A stretch of DNA of 34,493 nt, from NCBI GenBank assembly GCA_964463375.1, contig CAYXBQ010000028.1, positions 1 to 34,493 on the forward strand. The letters run 5' to 3'. Position 1 is the stretch's first letter. Each line of letters opens with the position of its first letter. The DNA is from UMGS1696 sp964463375. Lineage in GTDB: Bacteria > Bacillota > Clostridia > Oscillospirales > CAG-272. The notes beneath the pieces were generated by a model, which ran no database searches, was not told the DNA's origin, and was given only the letters and a program-made list of their open reading frames with translations. This document shows positions 24,383-31,924 of the stretch, one piece after another. Both the position numbers and the translations under genes were made by a program.

Positions 24383-26221
24383 ATGCATAAACAGTTTGTT
24401 ATGGGAAATGAGGCCATAGCCCTTGGTGCCATTGCTGCCGGGGTACAGGTGGTCACAGGCTATCCCGGTACGCCCTCTACCGAGGTTTTGGAAAATGTGG
24501 TCAAGCATGGTCCCAAGGCGGCAGACGGCTCCAACGAGATCTATGTGGAGTGGTCCGTCAATGAGAAGACCGCCATGGAGGTGGGTGCCGGTGCTGCCTA
24601 TGCCGGTGCCAGAGTTATGGTCACCATGAAGCAGGTGGGGCTGAATGTGGCATCGGATCCGCTGATGTCGCTGGCCTATGTGGGTGTCAAGGGCGGCATG
24701 GTCATACTGGTGGCAGACGATCCCGGCCCCATTTCGTCCCAGACCGAGCAGGACACACGCACCTTTGCCATGTTCTCCAAGCTGCCGGTGTTCGATCCGT
24801 CCTCGCCGGAGGAAGCCTACCAAATGACTATGGATGCCTTTGCCCTTTCCGAAGCATACGGCACACCGGTGCTGCTCCGTCCCACCACCAGAGTATGTCA
24901 CGCCTATGCTTCCATGGAGATCCCGGAGACACGGCTGACCCACACGCCGGAGGGCTTTGTCAAGGACTCTCGCTGGGTGATCTTCCCCCGCCTGTCCTAT
25001 GCCGCCCACAAAAAGATCGAAGAACGAAATCGGGCACTGACGGAGGTGCTGTCGGGCTATGGATACAACGACTATCACAGGGCAGATGGAAAGAAAGCCA
25101 TTGCCGCCGGTGGGGTCAGCTACGCCTATGCAAAGGAAGCGCTGGCTATGCTGGATGTGGATGTGCCGCTGCTCAAGGTCGCCACACCCTTCCCCTTTCC
25201 GGATGCACTGGCGGCGGAAATGCTTGCCGATGTAGACGAAGTGCTGGTGCTGGAGGAGCTGGATCCGGTGATCGAGCGGGCGCTGGTACACCTTGCCGGT
25301 AAAAAGCATATGCCTGTGACCATCCATGGAAAAGAGGACGGCACCACGCCCAATGCGGGAGAAAACACCGTAGATGGGATCGTGGCACTGCTAACGGCGT
25401 ATCTGGGTCTGGACAAGCCGACGGCACATAGCTGGGAGGAAGCCCCTGCGCTGCCCGTTCGTCCGCCGGTACTGTGTGCGGGATGTCCCCATCGTGCGTC
25501 CTTTTATGCGGTGAAGAAGGCCATGCAGCAGCTGGGACAGAAGGCGGTATTCTGCGGGGACATCGGCTGCTACACACTGGGGAACGCCATGCCGCTGGAT
25601 ATGACGGACACCTGCCTCTGCATGGGTGCCGGGATCACGGTGGCACAGGGGATCGGCAGAGCCAACAACTGCATCGGTGCAGCCGAAAACGATACCGTAT
25701 GCTTCTCCTTCACGGGGGACTCCACCTTTTTCCATACGGGGCTACCCAATCTGGTGAATGCGGTGTACAACGATGCCCATATGGTGGCGGTGATCCTGGA
25801 CAACTCCACCACGGCCATGACCGGTCACCAGCCCAATCCCAACACCGGCAAGACGGCCATGGGAGAGGTGGCAGCCAAGATCGACATCGAAGGGGCACTC
25901 CGTGGCATTGGAATCACCCACGTGGCAACGGTGGATCCGCTGGAGCTGGAGGCTGCTATCGCTGTAGTCAAAGAAGCGGCGGCGGTACCGGGTGTCTCTG
26001 CCATCATCTTCCGTTCGCCCTGCATTGCGCTGTTCAAGCCCACGAAAACCTATCATGTGGACACAGACAAGTGTACCGGATGTCGGAAATGTCTCCGGGA
26101 GCTGGGGTGTCCGGGTCTGATCAAGGATGGCAAAAAGGTAAAGATCGACCAGAGCCTATGCTACAGCTGTGGTCTTTGCACCCATGTATGCAGCTTTGGT
26201 GCCATTGGGGAGGATAAGTGA
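24383..26221 (+). CDS. iorA: Indolepyruvate:ferredoxin oxidoreductase, alpha subunit
   Basis: The TPP- and FeS-containing large subunit (612 residues) of the enzyme that converts aryl pyruvates (indolepyruvate, phenylpyruvate) with CoA and ferredoxin to arylacetyl-CoA and CO2, a reversible reaction. N-terminal domain I has GYPGTPSTEVLE and EWSVNEKTAMEVGAGAAYAGAR (about 18-80). The TPP-binding domain carries CAGCPHR, GDIGCYTLG and GDSTFFHTGLPNLVNAVYN (about 368-470). The C-terminus has two 4Fe-4S clusters: CTGCRKCLRELGC and CYSCGLCTHVC (about 565-605; the first has the known atypical spacing). It is co-transcribed with iorB (1-nt gap) from its own promoter. Cytoplasmic; sits beside a T-box-controlled arylacetate-CoA ligase gene, which hints at the reductive, biosynthetic direction. 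Confidence 0.97.
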   Translation: MHKQFVMGNEAIALGAIAAGVQVVTGYPGTPSTEVLENVVKHGPKAADGSNEIYVEWSVNEKTAMEVGAGAAYAGARVMVTMKQVGLNVASDPLMSLAYVGVKGGMVILVADDPGPISSQTEQDTRTFAMFSKLPVFDPSSPEEAYQMTMDAFALSEAYGTPVLLRPTTRVCHAYASMEIPETRLTHTPEGFVKDSRWVIFPRLSYAAHKKIEERNRALTEVLSGYGYNDYHRADGKKAIAAGGVSYAYAKEALAMLDVDVPLLKVATPFPFPDALAAEMLADVDEVLVLEELDPVIERALVHLAGKKHMPVTIHGKEDGTTPNAGENTVDGIVALLTAYLGLDKPTAHSWEEAPALPVRPPVLCAGCPHRASFYAVKKAMQQLGQKAVFCGDIGCYTLGNAMPLDMTDTCLCMGAGITVAQGIGRANNCIGAAENDTVCFSFTGDSTFFHTGLPNLVNAVYNDAHMVAVILDNSTTAMTGHQPNPNTGKTAMGEVAAKIDIEGALRGIGITHVATVDPLELEAAIAVVKEAAAVPGVSAIIFRSPCIALFKPTKTYHVDTDKCTGCRKCLRELGCPGLIKDGKKVKIDQSLCYSCGLCTHVCSFGAIGEDK

Positions 26222-26222
26222 T

Positions 26223-26792
26223 ATGGAAAGATATAATATTCTATTGTGTGGCGTCGGCGGTCAGGGTACGGTGTTGGCCTCTAAGATCTTGGCAAAATCG
26301 GCTATGGCACGGGGAGAAACGGTACATACGGCGGAGACCATTGGGATGGCACAGCGTGGTGGCTCGGTGGTCAGCCATGTGCGCATTGGGGACGGCTGCT
26401 ATTCTCCGTTGATCGCCCACGGACAGGCCGATGTGATCGTAGCCTTCGAGCCGGCAGAAGCGGTGCGGAATCTGGTATACCTAAAGGAAGGCGGCACGGT
26501 GGTGGTATCGAACACTGCCGTCAAGCCTGTGACCGATGCCCTTGCCAAAACGGACTACGATGCACAGGTGATGCTGGACTATCTCAGCCGGCAAAAGCTG
26601 CAGCTGATCCAGGTGGACGGAGAAGCGATCATTGCCAAATGCGGCAGTGCCAAGGTTTTGAACATCGCCCTGTTGGGAGCCGCCGACCGTGCCAACTGCA
26701 TCGGCATGACCGTCTCCGACCTGCGCCATATCATCGAAACCACCATGGCACCGAAATTCCAGCAAATGAATCTGCAAGCCCTGGAAGGATGA
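26223..26792 (+). CDS. iorB: Indolepyruvate:ferredoxin oxidoreductase, beta subunit
   Basis: The 189-residue gamma-type domain subunit of IOR. It opens with NILLCGVGGQGTVLASKILAKSAM, the conserved G-x-GGQG segment of 2-oxoacid:acceptor oxidoreductase small subunits, followed by ETIGMAQRGGSVVSHVRIG, which forms the CoA-facing edge, and ADVIVAFEPAEAVRN. The start at 26223 is fixed by GGGAGGATAAG inside the iorA end; an in-frame start 54 nt upstream would overlap iorA and lacks a ribosome site. No convincing terminator follows, only a weak GTTTTCG/CGAAAAC repeat (26795-26828), so readthrough into the T-box leader is possible. Confidence 0.96.
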   Translation: MERYNILLCGVGGQGTVLASKILAKSAMARGETVHTAETIGMAQRGGSVVSHVRIGDGCYSPLIAHGQADVIVAFEPAEAVRNLVYLKEGGTVVVSNTAVKPVTDALAKTDYDAQVMLDYLSRQKLQLIQVDGEAIIAKCGSAKVLNIALLGAADRANCIGMTVSDLRHIIETTMAPKFQQMNLQALEG

Positions 26793-26831
26793 GCGTTTTC
26801 GATACAGCGTGCGGATTTTTTCGAAAACCCC

Positions 26832-26860
26832 TTGACAACCACAATACATGGTGCTATAAT
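26832..26860 (+). promoter_or_regulatory. Promoter of the T-box-paaK transcript
   Basis: TTGACA (26832-26837), 17-bp spacer, TATAAT (26855-26860): perfect consensus, giving a start near 26867, just before the T-box Stem I. Confidence 0.9.
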
Positions 26861-26866
26861 GAACAT

Positions 26867-27161
26867 ATCCACAAAACCGTTGCGTAAGAGTAGTAGCCGG
26901 GGGCTGAGGATCTGTAGAGAGCTGCGGATGGTGCAAAGCAGTGATGCTCGTGCCGGTGAATGGACTTACAAGGGCGAACTGAACTGTTGTACTTTCTGAG
27001 TAGGTGCAACAAAGTAGGAGAGACGGCCGCCGACCGTGATCCCGGCAGGTGTATCGTGTTGTACACCATTGAGGTGCGTCACCTTGGTGTGGCGAAATAG
27101 GGTGGTATCGCAGAAGTGTTGCAGCTTTTGTCCCTATAGCGGGGGCAAAGGCTGCTTTTTG
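26867..27161 (+). promoter_or_regulatory. T-box riboswitch, apparent tryptophan (UGG) specifier
   Basis: This fills most of the 426-bp gene-free gap 26793-27218. Stem I closes with GTAAG (26884-26888)/CTTAC (26965-26969). Inside, the specifier loop reads GAA-UGG-A with UGG at 26961-26963, below a CCGG/CCGG helix. The distal arm has AGAGAGCTGC and GGTGCAAAGCAG, as in T-box apical loops. CTGAGTAGG (26996-27004) marks the Stem II region, and ACGG/CCGT forms a Stem III. The T-box AGGGTGGTATCGC (27099-27111) pairs through GCGA/TCGC into the antiterminator and is followed by a terminator (27121-27161). Uncharged tRNA-Trp binding would allow transcription of the ligase. The bulge base is U, which pairs with G73 of tRNA-Trp only by wobble, so the amino-acid call is less certain than the T-box call. 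Confidence 0.9.
27121..27161 (+). terminator. T-box-controlled intrinsic terminator
   Basis: GCAGC-TTTTGTCCC pairs with GGGGGCAAAG-GCTGC (minor G-U/bulge) and is followed by TTTTT. It begins 9 nt after the T-box sequence and competes with the antiterminator. Confidence 0.88.
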
Positions 27162-27218
27162 GGTTTTGCTCCGCACCATATACATTTTACACATAACAGA
27201 TTGGAGCTAAGCAGTATT

Positions 27219-28454
27219 ATGATGATCAATGACACACAGCTTTCCCTGGTACGGGAACGGATCCGGGTCCTGCAGGATTTTGGCACACCGCTGTATAAGG
27301 ACAAGCTATCTCACCTGAGACCGGAAGACCTGCAAACGCCGGAGGATTTTACCGCTCTGCCCTTCACCGAAAAAAGCGAGCTGCGGGACGTATATCCTCT
27401 GGGGAACCAGGCGGTACCGGACAGTGAGATCGTGCGGATCCATTCGTCCTCCGGCACCACAGGCACGCCCATCATCATCCCCTACACCAAGCAGGACGTA
27501 GAGGATTGGACCACCATGTTTGCCCGTTGCTACGAAGTGGCCGGCATCACAAAGCAAGACCGGATCCACATCACCCCCGGCTATGGTCTGTGGACGGCCG
27601 GGATCGGATTCCAGTTGGGCTGCGAACGGCTGGGGGCTATGGCGATCCCCATGGGTCCCGGCAACACGGACAAGCAGCTGAAAATGATGGTGGACATGGG
27701 TTCCACGGTACTATGTGCCACGTCCTCCTATGCGCTGCTGCTGGCGGAGGAGATCAAGAAGCGGGGCATCCGGGACCAGATCAAGCTGCGCAAGGGTGTT
27801 ATTGGTTCGGAACGCTGGGGGGACAAGATGCGGGAGCGTATCGCCAATGAGCTGGGTGTGGAGCTGTTCGACATTTATGGTCTGACGGAGATCTATGGCC
27901 CCGGCATCGGGATCAACTGCGCCAAGGACGAACCCATGCACTACTGGGACGATTATATCTATCTGGAGATCATCGATCCCAAGACGGGCAAGAACGTACC
28001 GGATGGGGAGATCGGCGAGATCGTCATCACCACGCTGCGGAAACAGGGCGCACCGCTGATCCGGTATCGCACCCATGACCTGTCCCGGATCGTACCCGGT
28101 GTTTGCTCCTGCGGCCTGCGGTATCCCCGGATCGACCGGATCATCGGCAGAAGCGACGACATGGTAAAGGTCAAGGGCGTGAATATTTATCCCGGTCAGA
28201 TCGAGGACGTGCTGCGGGATGTCCACGGTGTCAGCAGCGAATACCAGGTGATGATCGACCACCTGAACGGCAAGGACATCATGACCCTGTTCTTCGAGAT
28301 CAACCCGGATGCAAACAAGGAGGCCATGGAAGAGGTGGTCCGTTCCGTGTTCAAGACCAAGATCGGTCTGCTCATCGAACCGAAAGCCGTTGCCATGGGT
28401 GAGCTGCCCAGAAGCGAAAAGAAATCCACCCGGATCTACGATAACCGGTATTGA
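27219..28454 (+). CDS. Phenylacetate-CoA ligase family (arylacetate-CoA ligase)
   Basis: A 411-residue ANL-superfamily adenylating enzyme of the PaaK type, which activates an arylacetate with ATP and CoA to the arylacetyl-CoA. The P-loop-like A3 motif is HSSSGTTGTP (75-84); YGLTEIYGPG (motif A5), IRYRTHDLSRI (A7), GRSDDMVKVKGVNIYPGQIE (A8) and a C-terminal PRSEKKSTRI with the A10 lysine region follow, so it is full length. ATG 27219 (or 27222) comes 12 nt after GGAG; the frame is open upstream but that part is T-box RNA. Expression depends on the T-box. Beside iorAB it could make indoleacetyl-CoA (or phenylacetyl-CoA) as IOR substrate. A terminator follows 8 nt after the stop. Confidence 0.94.
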   Translation: MMINDTQLSLVRERIRVLQDFGTPLYKDKLSHLRPEDLQTPEDFTALPFTEKSELRDVYPLGNQAVPDSEIVRIHSSSGTTGTPIIIPYTKQDVEDWTTMFARCYEVAGITKQDRIHITPGYGLWTAGIGFQLGCERLGAMAIPMGPGNTDKQLKMMVDMGSTVLCATSSYALLLAEEIKKRGIRDQIKLRKGVIGSERWGDKMRERIANELGVELFDIYGLTEIYGPGIGINCAKDEPMHYWDDYIYLEIIDPKTGKNVPDGEIGEIVITTLRKQGAPLIRYRTHDLSRIVPGVCSCGLRYPRIDRIIGRSDDMVKVKGVNIYPGQIEDVLRDVHGVSSEYQVMIDHLNGKDIMTLFFEINPDANKEAMEEVVRSVFKTKIGLLIEPKAVAMGELPRSEKKSTRIYDNRY

Positions 28455-28461
28455 GCATACG

Positions 28462-28494
28462 AAAAGAGGATGCCATCGCAACATCCTCTTTTTT
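28462..28494. terminator. Bidirectional terminator between convergent paaK-type and GH92 genes
   Basis: AAAAGAGGATG (28462-28472) and CATCCTCTTTT (28482-28492) are perfect 11-bp arms around a 9-nt loop, with T6 on the plus side and T4 on the minus side. It serves both convergent genes. Confidence 0.92.
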
Positions 28495-28501
28495 CTATGC
28501 G

Positions 28502-30475
28502 TTATATCTCTCTAAGCAGCTTCACCAATGGCTTCGTGTGTGCATATCCAGCTTCGTTTGGCATACCCGGGCATACCGGATACAGACCCAGCATGGCAAA
28601 GATATACCAGGCCGAGGTGGCGCCATTGTCTTCGTCTCCCGGATAGCCGTCCGGTGTGGCGTGGAACACGGTGATCAGCTTTTCGACCCATGCATCTGCC
28701 TTTTCCGGCTCGCCCAGCAGTGCGTACAGGAAGGGGAAATGGAAGGAGGGCTGGTTGGAGATGGCGCACTGGCCAAAGTCTACCGCTGCCATTTCCGTCA
28801 TCTCGTGGATCTCAAAGCCGTAGCCGTCTACGGTATATTCCGGTGCCGTGGCGAACAGCTCGTCCAGCTTGGCAAGCAGCTTCTCACGGCCGCCATACAG
28901 CTCTGCCAGTCCCTCTACATCGTGGGGTACCGCAAAGGTGGACTGCCAGGCACAGCCTTCGGTGTATTCCCCACCCCAACGCAGGGGATCAAAATCCGGT
29001 GCCATCTGCCCGTTGGTATCCTTACCACGCATGAAGCCGGTCTCCGGATCGAACAGGTTTTTGTAGTTCTTGCTACGGCGGTCGTATTCTGCTACAAAGT
29101 CCTTGTCATAACCCAGCACCTCCGCCACTCTGGCGATGCAGTAATCCCCGTAGGCAGCGTCCAGCGTCAGGTTCACGGACTCTTTGTATTTGTCTCGTGG
29201 CACATAGCCCAGCTGGCAGTATTCCTCTGCCCCATTGCGGCCATAGCGAGGTTCCGGACCGTTGTGGTTGGCGTGCTTCAGCATACCGTCCAGCGCATCC
29301 TGCCACAGCTTTTTGTCCCCGATCCCATGGACCACCGCATCGGCGATCACAGCATCGATCAGTGTGGAAGGCATACAGCCCACTTCGCCAAGGGAAGGCC
29401 AACGGGGCAGCCAGCCGCCATCCCGGTAATCTGCCACAAAGCCGTCCAGCATTTCGGCGTATTCCTGCCGAGCGATCTTGCTGTACAGCGGGAACACAGT
29501 GCGATAGGTGTCCCAGAAGCCGTTGTCGGTGTAGCGCACACCAGGCTCCTTCTTGCCGGTGAAGGGAGAATAATGCACCTTTTCGCCGGTGGCACAGTCG
29601 AATTCCCATGCCTTGTGGGGGAACAGCGCTGTCCGGTACAGGCAGGAATAGAAGGTAGCAAGGGTGTCTTCGTCCGCTTCGATGGGCAGACGACCCAAAT
29701 ATTCTTCCCACTGTGCGGCGGCGGCATTGTGTACGTCGGCAAAGGTCTTCCCTGCCGTTTCCGTTTGCAAATTGTAGAGTGCCTGTTCCGGGGATATATA
29801 GGAAATTGCCAGGCTGCCCTCTACATCCGGTGCGGTAAAGGCCAGATGGTAGCCCTCTCCCAGTCCGTTTACGGCAAAGCTATGGGAAGCGGCGGCATCG
29901 ATGGCAGTCTTGTCAAAGCGCAGTACCACGTGCATTTTGAAGTCCACCGGCTTGTCCTGGTTGTGACCTGTGGTCCAGCCGGTCAGAAGGCCCCTTGCCG
30001 AATCGTACTGCCAGTGGTTGTCCCCTTGCAAGGGGTAGATCGTCAGGCCCATGTTCTGCGTCCGGTCAAAGTGCAGCTGCACCATGGCACCACGTTCGGT
30101 AGGGGTCAGGGAGAAGGTGCATCTCTGTCGCAGGAAGTGCAGGGACAGCAGATCCGGCTGCATCACGGCCTCCTCCGGTCGATAGCCAGACCAACCGGCG
30201 GCGTAGTCTTCGTATAGTCCACGGGTGCCGGATTGGGGCGTCAGCAGGATGGTGCCGTAGTCGCCGATCCAGGGGCTGGGCTGGTGGGTGAGTCGGATTC
30301 CTTCCAACGAATGGTCGTGGGCATGGAAATACCAACCGCCGCCTCTGCCATTGGTCTGGGGCACAAAGCCCACCATGGCCCAGGGGATCTGGGTGTACGG
30401 CAGGGTGTTGCCATGGGAGAACCGCTGTACAGAGGCGGTACCCATGCGGTTATATACATATGGTAAATAATTCAT
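28502..30475 (-). CDS. Glycoside hydrolase family 92 (alpha-mannosidase), short C-terminus
   Basis: A 657-residue GH92-type calcium-dependent exo-alpha-mannosidase. The N-terminal beta-sandwich includes QIPWAMVGFVPQ; the (alpha/alpha)6 barrel shows NGFWDTYRTVFPL, GWLPRWPSLGEVGCMPST, GGEYTEGCAWQSTF, SNQPSFHFPFLY and GDEDNGATSAWYIFAMLGLYPVCPG (613-637), matching the catalytic Glu/Asp regions of the family. GH92 proteins usually run to about 740 residues or more with a further beta segment after this motif; here only ~20 residues follow, so the C-terminus is short or lost. No signal peptide, so it is intracellular and would act on imported mannosides. It follows the GH13 gene by 25 nt with AAAGGATA as ribosome site. 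Confidence 0.92.
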   Translation of the reverse strand: MNYLPYVYNRMGTASVQRFSHGNTLPYTQIPWAMVGFVPQTNGRGGGWYFHAHDHSLEGIRLTHQPSPWIGDYGTILLTPQSGTRGLYEDYAAGWSGYRPEEAVMQPDLLSLHFLRQRCTFSLTPTERGAMVQLHFDRTQNMGLTIYPLQGDNHWQYDSARGLLTGWTTGHNQDKPVDFKMHVVLRFDKTAIDAAASHSFAVNGLGEGYHLAFTAPDVEGSLAISYISPEQALYNLQTETAGKTFADVHNAAAAQWEEYLGRLPIEADEDTLATFYSCLYRTALFPHKAWEFDCATGEKVHYSPFTGKKEPGVRYTDNGFWDTYRTVFPLYSKIARQEYAEMLDGFVADYRDGGWLPRWPSLGEVGCMPSTLIDAVIADAVVHGIGDKKLWQDALDGMLKHANHNGPEPRYGRNGAEEYCQLGYVPRDKYKESVNLTLDAAYGDYCIARVAEVLGYDKDFVAEYDRRSKNYKNLFDPETGFMRGKDTNGQMAPDFDPLRWGGEYTEGCAWQSTFAVPHDVEGLAELYGGREKLLAKLDELFATAPEYTVDGYGFEIHEMTEMAAVDFGQCAISNQPSFHFPFLYALLGEPEKADAWVEKLITVFHATPDGYPGDEDNGATSAWYIFAMLGLYPVCPGMPNEAGYAHTKPLVKLLREI

Positions 30476-30500
30476 TTCTGTATCCTTTCATCCAACATAT

Positions 30501-31832
30501 TCACGCACGATACAGCAGATAACCCTTGTCTGCCAGCGTCACTGTGCCGTCCTGCCACTCTGCACCATCGGACAGGATCACGTCCTCCGGCGGCACAGGC
30601 AATGTAAAGGTCACGGTATCGCTTCCGAAGTTGCCGAAGAACCACACTTTGCGTTTCTCCAACGTGCGGGAAAAGCCTGTGACCAGCGCCGGTGTCTCTC
30701 CATCCCAGAAGGCCACTTCCCCCTTCCGGAACAGCGCATCTTCTCGGCGCAGGCTGTTCATGGTAACAAGGATCTCCTGCCGTCTCTTGGCCTGTGGCGT
30801 GGACTTGCCTACATCGCTGCGGTCGGTGGGGTGGAATCTGCCGGGGTGGAATCGGTTGGCAAACATACTCAGCGTCGTTTCGTCACAAAGCTCGTTGCCG
30901 CAGTACACCATGGGGATCCCGTCCATGGTGAAGTTCATGACCTGGATCAAATCCATGCCCCGGTGGCCGGCTATAATTTCGATCCGCTCGTTCCAATCGG
31001 TGACGGTATCGTGGTTGTCCATGTCCCGCAGAATGATGCTGCCCCTGGGATATGTGTTGTGGGTACGCTCCCAATCCTTTCGCAGGGCAGAGGCGTTTTT
31101 GGCACCGGTGAGCACATCGTAGATGGCACAGTGCCAGGAGAAGCCGTAGATGGCATCGAAGCCGGACAGCAGTGTGTCTCCGCAGGAACCTTCGTTGATC
31201 AGCACCGCATCGGGCTTCACGGTATGAATGCGTCGTCTGCCCTCTGCCCAAAAATCCAGCGGCACACCGTCTCCCACGTCACAGCGGAAGCCGTCTACGT
31301 CCAACACGCTGACGTAGTACACCATGTTGCACCACAAGGTCTCTCGCAGTCCGAGGTGGTTGAAGTCTAACAGGGGGAAGTTCCAGGCACCGTTGATGAA
31401 GCTGCCGTCCGGGTGCTGCTTGGCAAATGCCGGGTGTTTTTGCAGCATGGCGGCGTTGGGACCAATGTGGAGATACACCAGATCCAGCAGCAGGTGCATA
31501 CCCAGCCTATGGCATTCCTGCACGCAGGCGGCCAGATCCTCCATGGTGCCGTATTCTTCGTCAATGGAAAAATAGTCGTTCATCCGATAGGGATTCTTCG
31601 GGTTGTCGGTCTCCGAGGCCTTCTGCCGCACGCTCCAATTGTCCCGGTTTTCGGAGTTGTCGGCGGTGAAAATGGGGCAGAGGTAGATGGTGGCAAAGCC
31701 TAAGGATGCCAGATACGGCAGCTCCTTTGTCACCGCAGCAATGGTGCCTTCCGCAGAAAACGTTCGGGGATTGATCTGGTACAGACCGCCGGCCGTGAGC
31801 CAATCCGGGGCTGTCAATGCTTTCTGGATCAT
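30501..31832 (-). CDS. Alpha-amylase family (GH13) glycoside hydrolase
   Basis: A 443-residue GH13 enzyme with the (beta/alpha)8 barrel motifs: I DLVYLHIGPN (117-126; usual VxNH is changed to YLHI), II GFRCDVGDG with nucleophile Asp185, III LINEGSC with acid/base Glu214, and IV RDMDNHD with Asp275. A C-terminal beta domain (about 360-443) is present. Catalytic residues are intact, so it should be active, but the odd motif I and the small size make the specificity (starch, maltodextrin, sucrose or trehalose-type glucosides) uncertain. No signal peptide: cytoplasmic. AAAGGAG precedes ATG 31832. It is read with the GH92 gene downstream; a terminator-like hairpin separates it from the oxidoreductase gene upstream. 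Confidence 0.92.
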   Translation of the reverse strand: MIQKALTAPDWLTAGGLYQINPRTFSAEGTIAAVTKELPYLASLGFATIYLCPIFTADNSENRDNWSVRQKASETDNPKNPYRMNDYFSIDEEYGTMEDLAACVQECHRLGMHLLLDLVYLHIGPNAAMLQKHPAFAKQHPDGSFINGAWNFPLLDFNHLGLRETLWCNMVYYVSVLDVDGFRCDVGDGVPLDFWAEGRRRIHTVKPDAVLINEGSCGDTLLSGFDAIYGFSWHCAIYDVLTGAKNASALRKDWERTHNTYPRGSIILRDMDNHDTVTDWNERIEIIAGHRGMDLIQVMNFTMDGIPMVYCGNELCDETTLSMFANRFHPGRFHPTDRSDVGKSTPQAKRRQEILVTMNSLRREDALFRKGEVAFWDGETPALVTGFSRTLEKRKVWFFGNFGSDTVTFTLPVPPEDVILSDGAEWQDGTVTLADKGYLLYRA

Positions 31833-31870
31833 GGGATCGTCTCCTTTCGCCTATGCATGACAAAACATAG

Positions 31871-31910
31871 GAAAACGAGCCAAAAATCGTTTTGTTTCCG
31901 GCTCATTTTC
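31871..31910 (-). terminator. Terminator or attenuator between the oxidoreductase and GH13 genes
   Basis: GAAAA-C-GAGCC and GGCTC-A-TTTTC form an inverted repeat around an 18-nt loop with TTTTCC on the minus-strand exit. No convincing promoter lies between this hairpin and GH13, so some readthrough to the glycosidase genes seems needed. A further CCTATG/CATAGG repeat (31850-31871) abuts it. Confidence 0.6.
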
Positions 31911-31924
31911 ATCAAGATCGTATC

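Noticed and set aside
24122..25327. A 401-codon minus-strand frame opposite iorA
   Set aside because: Antisense shadow rich in His/Gly/Arg; iorA on the other strand has TPP and FeS motifs.
26795..26828. Terminator after iorB
   Set aside because: The GTTTTCG/CGAAAAC arms are AT-rich, 20 nt apart and not followed by a T-run.
26961..26964. Alternative T-box specifier AUG (Met) or GGA (Gly)
   Set aside because: Shifting one base loses the GAA-codon-A frame of the loop; UGG keeps both flanks and fits the neighbouring genes, though the discriminator mismatch leaves some doubt.
27036..27218. N-terminal extension of the ligase frame
   Set aside because: It reads through the T-box antiterminator and terminator, has no homology character, and the GGAG-preceded ATG at 27219 gives normal family length.
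28451..30217. A 588-codon plus-strand frame opposite the GH92 gene
   Set aside because: It begins inside the paaK stop/terminator, reads antisense to clear GH92 motifs and shows no domain.
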